Shown piece by piece: positions 1 to 6,027 of a DNA stretch of 6,141 nucleotides. Below the pieces are notes generated by a model, which was given only the letters and a program-made list of their open reading frames with translations, searched no databases and was not told the origin of the DNA. The stretch comes from SZUA-254 sp031379665 (GTDB taxonomy: Bacteria; Bacteroidota; Ignavibacteria; UBA10030; SZUA-254), in NCBI GenBank assembly GCA_031379665.1, contig JANNFI010000041.1, forward strand, positions 1 through 6,141. The letters run 5' to 3'. Numbering within the stretch: the stretch's first letter is position 1; the number at the start of each line of letters is the position of its first letter. A program made the translations under genes and the position numbers.

Positions 1-865
1 CCAGTATCCCGAAAACTGGAAACAACTCGGCACGACCGGCAAGGCCCTCTTCACGGAATCCCAGGATATGGCCTCCAAGTTCATCGACCCCTCCAAGGGG
101 ATCGAGGGAGGCAGGGTGATCGTCGAGGCGCTCCCGTTCGACGGGAAGCAACCGGCGGAGCTGATGACTGACGGGAAGGCCGCCCTCGTTGAGCAACAGG
201 CCGAAGTCGGCACCGACGAAACCGTCACCGTTGGCGGCAGATCGTCGGTGAAGGTGCCCTACTCCATCCAGGCCACCACGAAATCGAAGATCTTCGGTTA
301 CGAAATCTACGTCCCCGGCGACACCGCGATGTATAAACTCACCGTCGAGGGCTACGGCGATCAGTTCAACGCGTACGCCGCCGTCTTCGACGCGATGGTG
401 AAGTCGTTCGTGGTGCCGATCGTGGTCGCGAAGTCCCCCGACACCTGGGCCGCGGCGCCAACAAGCTCCACGCTCGACTCGAAGTTCTTCACGATGTCGT
501 ACCCCGACAACATGGAGTTCGTGGAGGTGAAGAAGGGCAACAACGATTACGTGGTGGAACTGCGGGCGGACCGGCTCGACGTCAGCCTCCACATCGACGT
601 GTTCGGCGCCGTCGGACTGACCGTCGACAAGGTGTGGGAACAGAACAAGGGGCGGTACAAGACCCGCGGGAACGGCGAAACGACCATCGACGGCCTGAAG
701 ACGTTCTGGGTGGATTACTCGCCGATGGCGAACGTGGGGAGCCGCGCCTATTTCACCGTCAAGAACGACAAAGTGGTCAGGACCACGATGAACTGGCATA
801 CCCCGAAACGGGAGGTCTATTTTCCGGTCCTCGAGGGAATGGTCAAATCACTGAAACTGAAATAA
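1..865 (+). CDS. Tandem-domain protein of unknown function, possibly PsbP/Mog1-like (5' end missing)
   Basis: The reading frame is open from base 2, giving 287 visible residues to the TAA at 863-865. The first in-frame ATG (68) has no properly spaced ribosome binding site, and the 22 codons before it start with a YPENW motif that belongs to the fold, so the true start lies left of the window. The protein shows two similar halves. The first runs from YPENW to AMVKSFVVP (about residue 117 counted from the ATG at 68). The second runs from about residue 138 (FFTMSYPDNM) to GMVKSLKLK at the C terminus. Each half begins with a YPxN motif, has a central (V/I)xG...YS strand (VGGRSSVKVPYS; IDGLKTFWVDYS), and ends in a helix containing MVKS. 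This pattern resembles small alpha/beta domains of the PsbP/Mog1/DUF1795 kind, often found in exported or lipid-anchored proteins; that assignment is inferred from the pattern. Any signal peptide would be outside the window. A 54-base gap separates it from the next gene, so co-transcription is plausible. No catalytic residues are recognisable. Confidence 0.8.
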   Translation, partial: QYPENWKQLGTTGKALFTESQDMASKFIDPSKGIEGGRVIVEALPFDGKQPAELMTDGKAALVEQQAEVGTDETVTVGGRSSVKVPYSIQATTKSKIFGYEIYVPGDTAMYKLTVEGYGDQFNAYAAVFDAMVKSFVVPIVVAKSPDTWAAAPTSSTLDSKFFTMSYPDNMEFVEVKKGNNDYVVELRADRLDVSLHIDVFGAVGLTVDKVWEQNKGRYKTRGNGETTIDGLKTFWVDYSPMANVGSRAYFTVKNDKVVRTTMNWHTPKREVYFPVLEGMVKSLKLK

Positions 866-867
866 TG

Positions 868-881
868 GGCCGGCGCCGGCC
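868..881. repeat. GC-only perfect palindrome between the two plus-strand genes
   Basis: GGCCGGCGCCGGCC is a perfect 14-base palindrome starting three bases after the stop codon of the preceding gene. It can fold as a 5-bp stem with a GCGC loop. No T-tract follows, so it is not a standard intrinsic terminator. A second, shorter inverted repeat (CCGGG-G-CCCGG, 900-910) abuts the ribosome binding site of the next gene. It could affect mRNA stability or translation, or simply reflect the extreme GC bias of this gap. Confidence 0.4.
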
Positions 882-919
882 GGCACGGCGGTCCGCACCC
901 CGGGGCCCGGAGATGTCAG

Positions 920-2629
920 ATGGACATTAAGAACCGAACCGTACTCGTGCTGGGCGGCGGGGGACTCGTGGGCGCGGTGATCTGCCGGAAGCTGATCGAC
1001 GAACGCCCCCGGCGGATCATCGTCACGGCCATCGTCCGGAAAGAGGCCGAGGAGACCATCGCAGTGCTTCGGTCGGAATTCCCAGGCCTGCCGAAAGACT
1101 ACTTCAAGGCGTGGGGGGGGAACATCTTCGTCCGCCACCAGCTGAAGGACATCCGCCGCGACGAGATCGTCGAGAACCCGGCCATGCGGCGGATGTTCAT
1201 CGAAGACAACCTCGAGGAACTGACGGAGGCGGTGATCCGCCGTTCGACCATCCACAAGCTCCTCAACTCCTTCAAGCCCGACATCATCGTCGACTGCATC
1301 AATTCCGCCACCGCGATCGCGTATCAGGACATCTTCGGTAGCGCGCGGTCGGTCATCCGGTCCCTCAAGAAAGGGAAGAAGGCGCATTCGCTCCAGACGC
1401 TCCGGGAGAACACCGAAAAACTGCTCTGCACGCTCTACACCCCCCAGTTGATCCGCCACGTCCAGCTCCTCTACCGCGTGATGCATTCGTGCGGGACGAA
1501 GATCTATGTCAAGATCGGGACCAGCGGCACCGGGGGAATGGGTCTGAACATCCCCTACACCCACAGCGAGGAGCGCCCGTCGAGCGTCCTGCTGAGCAAG
1601 TCGGCGGTGGCCGGCGCCCACACGATGCTGCTCTTCCTGATGGGCAGGACGCCCGACGCTCCCATCACCAAGGAGGTCAAGCCGACGGCGGCGATCGCCT
1701 GGAAGCGCGTCGCGTTCGGGGAGATCCGCAAACGCGGCCGCGCGATCGCGCTGGTCGACTGCCCTCCGTCGCGGGCGTTGAAGCTCTCCGGCACGCTGAA
1801 ACAACGGCTCGACCGGGCCGCCCGCCCGCTGAACCGGAACCTCCAATCGGTGTTCATCGACACCGGCGAGAACGGCCTCTTCTCGCGCGGGGAATTCGAA
1901 GCGATCGCGACCCCAGGGCAGATGGAATTCGTGACCCCGGAGGAGATCGCCGAGACGGTGGTGTACGAGATCAAGGGGGGCAACACAGGGCACGACATCA
2001 TCAACGCCCTCGACAACGCGACCCTCTCCCCCACCTACCGCGCGGGCTACCTTTTCCACTCGGCGCTCAAGCAGATCGAAACGCTCGAAAAACTCCACGG
2101 CGTGGACAGCGTGGCCTTCGAGATGCTGGGCCCCCCGAGGCTCTCGAAGCTCCTCTACGAAGCGTACCTGCTCAAGCTCTGCTTCAAGGACATGCTGAAG
2201 GTGATGAGGACCGACCCCGCCCTCCTCTCGAAGGGTGTACACGGGAAGATCCACGACGATTCCGTCCTCCGGTCTCACATCATTTCGATCGGCATCCCGA
2301 TCCTCCTCCCGGACGGCAAGCATCTGCTGCGCGGCACCGAGATCAAGATCCCGGCGTTCCACGGGGAGAGCGAGGCGAAGATCCTCCCCGGCAAGGTGAA
2401 CCGATGGGCGCACGACGGATGGGTCGACCTGCGGCGTTCGAACATGCAGCGTTGGAAGGAACGTTTCGGGAAGATCCGACTGATGGCCGACCGCATCGCC
2501 ACGGGGGATACCAGCTCGCAGCACTTGAACAACGCCGCATACTGGAACTACTTTCTGGACATCGAGCCGGGAAAGGTGGCGGGGTGGATTTTCAGCTATG
2601 AAGAGAAGGGGATGCGGAAGAAGGCGTAG
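920..2629 (+). CDS. Large atypical SDR-like Rossmann-fold protein
   Basis: The start ATG is preceded by GGAG (909-912) with a 7-base spacer. The 569-residue product begins with a beta strand and the nucleotide-binding loop GGGGLVG (12-18, fits GxxGxxG), so it probably binds NAD(P). The hydrophobic strand DIIVDCIN (121-128) fits SDR strand 4. GTSGTGGMG (200-208) followed by YTHSEERPSSVLLSK (213-227) resembles the extended-SDR active-site segment (S/T-S, then YxxxK). In that alignment Lys227 is kept with its usual preceding Ser, but the tyrosine position is Val223. The first strand is followed by an unusually long, charged insertion (about 41-115). A C-terminal extension of about 200 residues lies beyond a typical SDR core, with a TPEEIAETV segment (339-347) like the end of an SDR domain. 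Family SDRs are commonly 250-350 residues, so this is far larger. No signal peptide or membrane segment is seen, so it is probably cytoplasmic. Substrate and pathway cannot be read from the sequence. A degenerate or non-oxidoreductase role (NAD(P) sensing or structural) is possible. Confidence 0.8.
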   Translation: MDIKNRTVLVLGGGGLVGAVICRKLIDERPRRIIVTAIVRKEAEETIAVLRSEFPGLPKDYFKAWGGNIFVRHQLKDIRRDEIVENPAMRRMFIEDNLEELTEAVIRRSTIHKLLNSFKPDIIVDCINSATAIAYQDIFGSARSVIRSLKKGKKAHSLQTLRENTEKLLCTLYTPQLIRHVQLLYRVMHSCGTKIYVKIGTSGTGGMGLNIPYTHSEERPSSVLLSKSAVAGAHTMLLFLMGRTPDAPITKEVKPTAAIAWKRVAFGEIRKRGRAIALVDCPPSRALKLSGTLKQRLDRAARPLNRNLQSVFIDTGENGLFSRGEFEAIATPGQMEFVTPEEIAETVVYEIKGGNTGHDIINALDNATLSPTYRAGYLFHSALKQIETLEKLHGVDSVAFEMLGPPRLSKLLYEAYLLKLCFKDMLKVMRTDPALLSKGVHGKIHDDSVLRSHIISIGIPILLPDGKHLLRGTEIKIPAFHGESEAKILPGKVNRWAHDGWVDLRRSNMQRWKERFGKIRLMADRIATGDTSSQHLNNAAYWNYFLDIEPGKVAGWIFSYEEKGMRKKA

Positions 2630-2656
2630 GGCCGCCCGCCCGCGCGAATGGGAGCG

Positions 2657-2974
2657 TCAGCTGCCCTTGTTACCGTTCAGGTCCCTCGCCAGCCCGATGA
2701 CTCCGCCCAGGATCGACCAGAAGGCGACCGTGACGTAGAACTGCGAGAGGACCAGTTGCGATCGGTCCGGGTTCTGAAAAAGGTATTTTCCCAGCCATTC
2801 GATCACCCCTCCGAGCGCCAACGTCACCGGGAAATTAAACATCGAGATGAGGATGGAATAGGGATGCCCGTCGTTGAACGCCGGCCTCATCATTCCGAAC
2901 AGGAACGGGAGGAAGGCGATCGTAGCGACGATCCCCCAAATCATTGAATAGACGATGACACGGTGCCCGAACAT
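2657..2974 (-). CDS. Small inner-membrane protein, three predicted helices
   Basis: This 105-residue protein is not one I recognise. It has three hydrophobic segments: about residues 7-29 (VIVYSMIWGIVATIAFLPFL), 41-60 (ILISMFNFPVTLALGGVIEW) and 74-96 (LVLSQFYVTVAFWSILGGVIGL). A short polar tail, RDLNGNKGS, follows. The loop between helices 1 and 2 holds NDGHPYS. There is no cleavable signal peptide. The start is supported by AGGAG (2978-2982) just upstream, although the spacing is tight (3 bases). An internal Met at residue 11 would cut into the first helix and is less likely. The gene converges on the SDR-like gene, with 27 bases between stop codons, and sits downstream of a TATAAT-type promoter. 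It reads as a single-gene unit. The composition is clearly that of a real membrane protein, not an antisense shadow; the function is unknown. Confidence 0.72.
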   Translation of the reverse strand: MFGHRVIVYSMIWGIVATIAFLPFLFGMMRPAFNDGHPYSILISMFNFPVTLALGGVIEWLGKYLFQNPDRSQLVLSQFYVTVAFWSILGGVIGLARDLNGNKGS

Positions 2975-2984
2975 ACTCTCCTCA

Positions 2985-3026
2985 GTCGATTATCGGTTGA
3001 ATATCAATTGAACATTCGTCGATTAT
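2985..3026. repeat. Direct repeats flanking the start of the small membrane protein transcript
   Basis: GTCGATTAT occurs exactly at 2985-2993 and again at 3018-3026, 33 bases apart. Between them, TTGAATAT (2997-3004) and TTGAACAT (3008-3015) form an imperfect repeat offset by 11 bases. Both offsets are close to whole turns of the DNA helix. One copy of the 9-mer overlaps the predicted -10 box and the other lies just before the ribosome binding site, so a repressor or activator site is conceivable. This is an inference from position and spacing only. Confidence 0.4.
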
Positions 3027-3052
3027 AACTCGACGTTTTCCACCGTGTACAA
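3022..3052 (-). promoter_or_regulatory. Candidate promoter for the small membrane protein gene
   Basis: On the minus strand there is an exact TATAAT (3027 to 3022) with a weak -35-like TTGTAC (3052 to 3047) 19 bases upstream. Transcription would start near 3015, leaving a leader of about 40 bases before the ATG at 2974. The -10 match is perfect; the -35 match and its spacing are only fair. A nearby palindrome ATATCGATAT (3052-3061) may be incidental in this AT-richer stretch. Confidence 0.4.
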
Positions 3053-3107
3053 TATCGATATCCATCCCGGGAGGTTCAAGGGGGGGTGTGACGCAGGACA
3101 ATCAATG

Positions 3108-3136
3108 AAAAAACCCCGGCGGGATGCCGGGGTTTT
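3108..3136 (-). terminator. Intrinsic terminator of the T9SS cargo gene, potentially bidirectional
   Basis: CCCCGGC (3114-3120) and GCCGGGG (3126-3132) form a 7-bp GC stem around a 5-base loop, extended by A/T pairs to 11 bp. On the minus strand the stem runs into six T residues (3113 to 3108), a standard rho-independent terminator about 42 bases after the stop of the gene at 3178-4608. On the plus strand it is followed by only TTTTC, so it could also stop plus-strand readthrough, less strongly. Confidence 0.85.
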
Positions 3137-3177
3137 CGCATTTATAGACGGGTGGCGCGCAGGCCGGGAGGGGGGCC

Positions 3178-4608
3178 TTATCTGAGGAGCATCATCTTTC
3201 CGACTTCGTCGAAGTACGAAACTTCCTCGCCGGTCCCCTTGGCGGTCAGCCTGTAGAAGTAGATTCCGCTGGTCAGTTCATCCGCGTCGAAATTCACCAA
3301 CTGTCCGCCGTCTTCCATCTCCTCGCCGTCGATCAGGGAGGCCACCTCGCGCCCGAGGAGATCGTAGACCTTCAGCGTGACCACGCCCGGCTCGGCCAGC
3401 GAGAATTCGATAGAGGTCGTCGGGTTGAAGGGGTTCGGGTAGTTCTGCGTGAGCGAGTACGTCGCCGGTATCACCTCGATGATCGACCGGTCTCCGTCGC
3501 CGATGCTGATCAGTGCGGGCGGCGGGTCGGGGTTCGGGTGGAGGTAGAGGGCTTCAGCGAGCGCCGCGCTCCCCTCGAGGACGAAGGGGGAGTAGGATCG
3601 TACGGTGTACGGGCCGTCGAACTGTGCGTTGATCCGCGAGAGGTTGCTGTCGAGCGTCGCGTAAATCGCCGGGTCGAAACGGGTGCAGAAAGTCAGCGCC
3701 GAATCCACAAGGTGGGCCGCCTGCCGGAGCGTCATTCCGTTGAACGGATCCGACGGGTTGCCGCCGTCGCTGTAGAGAAGGTCGCCGATTCTCGTCTCGT
3801 TGGGGTCGGTCGGTTCAGTGATCCCCGCGTCGTTGGCGGCGATGGCGAGTTTGAGTGTGTGCAGCTCGCCGAGGAGCCGGTTGTTGTGCTTCTTGTAATG
3901 GACGTTCCGGAGCTGTTTGGTGATCGCCTTCAACCGGCCCGTGGAGGAAACCGTGTAGTCGAGGCAGCGCGGGGCTCCGGTGTGGGGGAAGTATTTTCCG
4001 TTGGCACTGAGGTTCCGGATCCAGCCCACGCCCTGTTCGGGCGCGACGATGCCCAGGACGAGCCCTTCGGGCCTGGTCAGGATCTTTTTGTAAAGGAATT
4101 CCCTGATGTTGCCGCCGTTCGGAAGCACGAAGTGCTGCTCGTCGGCGATGGGCGGAAGCTTGTACTCGGTGTTGGTCCTGCGGTCGCCGGCCTGGTCGGT
4201 CCACCAGAAATAGTTGATGACGGTCCCCGGTTTCCGGCTGTTAACCAGGAACGTGACAGTGATGCTGTCGCCGCCGGCGATCGATCCACCCATCGCGTCG
4301 ATCGCCCGCTTGTCGCTGACCTCGAAGCCGGTGAAACCGCCGGAATCCTGGATCGAGATCAGCTTCGCGCTCAGGATGGCGTGGAATCCGTAGACCGGTG
4401 TGAGTCGGGGATTTTTTAGTTTGAACGTCACGGTGGTCCCGACCACCTTCCCGGCCGCCGCCTTTTTCAGCGAGAGGTCGACCTGGTTGAAAGTCCGATA
4501 CTTGGGCTGGGCAACGGTCGCGGTGGCCGCGGCCAGTACGAGCGCGACGGCGATCGTGATGGCTCGTGTGACCCGCGAGTCACGGTGGGAAATACAGCGT
4601 GATTGCAT
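3178..4608 (-). CDS. Secreted protein with T9SS type A C-terminal sorting domain
   Basis: The 476-residue protein starts with a basic stretch (Arg and His before residue 16) and a hydrophobic core, about residues 17-32 (ITIAVALVLAAATATV). A signal peptidase site is likely after Ala33, giving a mature start at QPKYRTF. Residues about 36-140 are strand-rich and beta-sandwich-like. The middle, about 165-365, is mixed and partly helical, holds the only two cysteines of the mature chain (215 and 308), and matches no family I can name. The C-terminal domain (about 383-476) has YSLTQNYPNPFNPTTSIEFSL, then LKVYDLLGREV, then SGIYFYRL, and ends KMMLLR. This is the order and spacing of the T9SS type A sorting domain, which directs transport across the outer membrane and is normally removed at the cell surface. 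The start is the only ATG upstream of the signal sequence, and its ribosome binding site is weak (AGG about 10 bases upstream). A terminator on each side suggests a single-gene transcript. The role outside the cell is unknown; no catalytic motif is visible. Confidence 0.9.
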   Translation of the reverse strand: MQSRCISHRDSRVTRAITIAVALVLAAATATVAQPKYRTFNQVDLSLKKAAAGKVVGTTVTFKLKNPRLTPVYGFHAILSAKLISIQDSGGFTGFEVSDKRAIDAMGGSIAGGDSITVTFLVNSRKPGTVINYFWWTDQAGDRRTNTEYKLPPIADEQHFVLPNGGNIREFLYKKILTRPEGLVLGIVAPEQGVGWIRNLSANGKYFPHTGAPRCLDYTVSSTGRLKAITKQLRNVHYKKHNNRLLGELHTLKLAIAANDAGITEPTDPNETRIGDLLYSDGGNPSDPFNGMTLRQAAHLVDSALTFCTRFDPAIYATLDSNLSRINAQFDGPYTVRSYSPFVLEGSAALAEALYLHPNPDPPPALISIGDGDRSIIEVIPATYSLTQNYPNPFNPTTSIEFSLAEPGVVTLKVYDLLGREVASLIDGEEMEDGGQLVNFDADELTSGIYFYRLTAKGTGEEVSYFDEVGKMMLLR

Positions 4609-4661
4609 ACGCCGAATACCTGCTAAAGAGTGGTGGTGGATAAGAGTGCGGGAATACTTCT

Positions 4662-4691
4662 AAAAGATAAGGATTTAAGAGAAAATAGCAA
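4662..4691 (-). promoter_or_regulatory. Candidate Bacteroidetes-style promoter of the cargo gene
   Basis: In the AT-rich stretch before the cargo gene, the minus strand has TTG (4691 to 4689), a 19-base spacer, then TATCTTTT (4669 to 4662). This is close to the TTG / TAnnTTTG promoter described for Bacteroidetes, and the final G is replaced by T. Transcription would begin near 4655, about 47 bases before the ATG. A competing sigma70-like box, TATAAA (4706 to 4701), lies further upstream. The consensus is short and the region is AT-rich, so chance matches are possible. Confidence 0.3.
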
Positions 4692-4724
4692 GGGGAAAAT
4701 TTTATACGGGGAGTGGGATGCGGG

Positions 4725-4758
4725 AAAAACGCCCCCTCCCCCCGGAGTCGGGGAAGGG
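4725..4758 (-). terminator. Intrinsic terminator of the ABC permease operon
   Basis: On the minus strand, CCCTTCCCCG (4758 to 4749) pairs with CGGGGGGAGGG (4744 to 4734) around an ACTC loop, with one bulged G and one G-T pair. A short GGCG follows, then five T residues (4729 to 4725). It lies 9 bases after the stop codon of the permease gene and separates it from the cargo gene. No T-tract follows on the other strand, so it works in one direction only. Confidence 0.65.
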
Positions 4759-4767
4759 ACGGGGAGG

Positions 4768-6027
4768 TTATTCGTAACGGAGGGAGTCGATAGGGTCGAG
4801 GTTGGACGCCTTCCAGGCCGGGTAAACCCCGAAAACGACGCCGATTACGGAACAGGTGACGAACCCGATGATCGCCCAATCGACCGGTATGACCACGGGT
4901 ATATCGAGGAAAATGGCCACGCCGTTTCCTGCGACGATTCCGAGGATGATTCCCATCAGTCCGCCGATTTCGCTCAGGACCACCGCCTCGAGCACGAACT
5001 GCGAGAGGATGTTCGCCTTCCGCGCGCCGATGGCCTTGCGGATGCCGATTTCCCGCGTCCGTTCGGTCACCGACACCAGCATGATGTTCATGATCCCGAT
5101 CCCGGCCGCCAGAAGGGCGATCGAGCTGATGACCAGGACGCCCATCCGGAAACCGAACGTGATTTCGTTGAACTGGTTGATGATGGCCTCGTTGGAGAAA
5201 TACTCGAAATCGTCCGGTTCGCCGGGCGGCACCTGGCGTGCGACGCGGAGGATCGCGCGACTCTGCTCAAGGCAGTCGTCGTAGACCTCCTGATTCTTCG
5301 CCTTCACCATGATGTTGATGCTGCGGACGTACTTCCCGTAGACCTGGAAGAATGCGGTGATCGGCACGACGCAGAGGTTGTCTCCGTCGCTCTCGAACAT
5401 ATTCGCCTTTTTCTCGAACACGCCGATCACGGAGTAAATCTGACCGTCGATCCTGATCCGCTGCCCGAGCGGGTCGATGTTCATCGGGATCAGTTTTTCC
5501 CGGATGCCGACCCCCAGGATGACGACTTTCCTGGCCAGGTCGATGTCCTGGGTATTGAGCCCGCGCCCCTCGGCGACGACCCAGTCGTTGGTAATGAGGC
5601 CGTCGGGGTTTTCGCCCGCCACCTGGATGTTGGGGTTGGTCTTGTTCCCTTCCCAGAAGGCGATCCGGCCGAACTGCCAGCTCTCGAGACCGACCGCCTC
5701 GGCGAACGTGGCCTTGTCCCTCACCTGGAGCGCCTGCTCGTACGTGATGTCCTTCCGGTTGCGAAGCCGCATCCGCGACTCGTGGCCGCCGTCGAAGCCG
5801 CTCGGAAATTTCTGGATCTGGAAGGTGTTCGCCTGTAGCTGCGACATCCCCTGCTCGATGCTGTTGCGCATCACCCCCATCGCGGTCATCACGGCGATGA
5901 TGGAGAAGACGCCGACCACGATGCCGAGGAGCGTCAGGAACGAACGCAGCTTGTTCACCCTGATCGCGTTGATGGCCATGAAGAAGCTTTCCCTCACGCC
6001 GGACCACTCGGGGAAGAATTTACTCAT
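4768..6027 (-). CDS. MacB/FtsX-family ABC transporter permease
   Basis: The 419-residue protein is an inner-membrane permease of the type VII (MacB/FtsX) ABC family, without a fused ATPase domain. An N-terminal segment with NKLRSFLTLLGIVVGVFSIIAV (25-46) is the typical entry to helix 1 (about 29-52). A large periplasmic domain follows (about 55-290, MacB_PCD type), then three helices (about 294-318, 344-373, 383-404). The segment NIMLVSVTERTREIGIRKAIGA (314-335) after helix 2 is a hallmark of the family, as is the ending YPAWKASNLDPIDSLRYE. Length and helix layout are normal for a stand-alone permease. Relatives drive export of peptides, antibiotics or lipoproteins, or act mechanically on periplasmic partners, together with an ATPase and often a MacA-like adaptor; which applies here cannot be told. 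The start codon lies inside the end of another permease gene and is preceded by GGAGG with a 9-base spacer, so both are probably translated together. The substrate is unknown. Confidence 0.95.
   Translation of the reverse strand: MSKFFPEWSGVRESFFMAINAIRVNKLRSFLTLLGIVVGVFSIIAVMTAMGVMRNSIEQGMSQLQANTFQIQKFPSGFDGGHESRMRLRNRKDITYEQALQVRDKATFAEAVGLESWQFGRIAFWEGNKTNPNIQVAGENPDGLITNDWVVAEGRGLNTQDIDLARKVVILGVGIREKLIPMNIDPLGQRIRIDGQIYSVIGVFEKKANMFESDGDNLCVVPITAFFQVYGKYVRSINIMVKAKNQEVYDDCLEQSRAILRVARQVPPGEPDDFEYFSNEAIINQFNEITFGFRMGVLVISSIALLAAGIGIMNIMLVSVTERTREIGIRKAIGARKANILSQFVLEAVVLSEIGGLMGIILGIVAGNGVAIFLDIPVVIPVDWAIIGFVTCSVIGVVFGVYPAWKASNLDPIDSLRYE

Noticed and set aside
848..2524. Long open frame on the minus strand, 558 codons, antisense to the SDR-like gene
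   Set aside because: It is rich in Arg, Asp, Val and Leu with no recognisable motif, as expected from reading the complement of a GC-rich gene. The plus-strand frame has a ribosome binding site and a Rossmann motif.
1489..2601. Second plus-strand frame of 370 codons inside the SDR-like gene
   Set aside because: It is very rich in Arg, Pro, Gly and Asp, typical of a +1 frame in GC-rich coding DNA. It has no motif and no independent start signal.
2630..2656. Possible terminator between the convergent genes
   Set aside because: The AGGGC/GCCCT pairing needs a loop of about 30 bases or more and has no T-tract.
3080..3086. Run of seven G residues in the intergenic region
   Set aside because: It lies upstream of the candidate promoter with no visible role. 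A short homopolymer in GC-rich DNA is not notable by itself.
3538..4419. Open frame on the plus strand, 293 codons, opposite the T9SS cargo gene
   Set aside because: It is an antisense shadow of a clear secreted protein, with biased composition and no ribosome binding site seen.
4580..4879. 99-codon minus-strand frame spanning the gap between the permease and cargo genes
   Set aside because: It reads through the terminator hairpin and the candidate promoter, and the product is a low-complexity mix of Pro, Arg and Phe.
4630..5838. Long open frame on the plus strand, 402 codons, antisense to the permease
   Set aside because: Its composition is dominated by Asp, Arg, Val and His, and it runs through a terminator hairpin. 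The opposite strand has an unmistakable MacB/FtsX permease.
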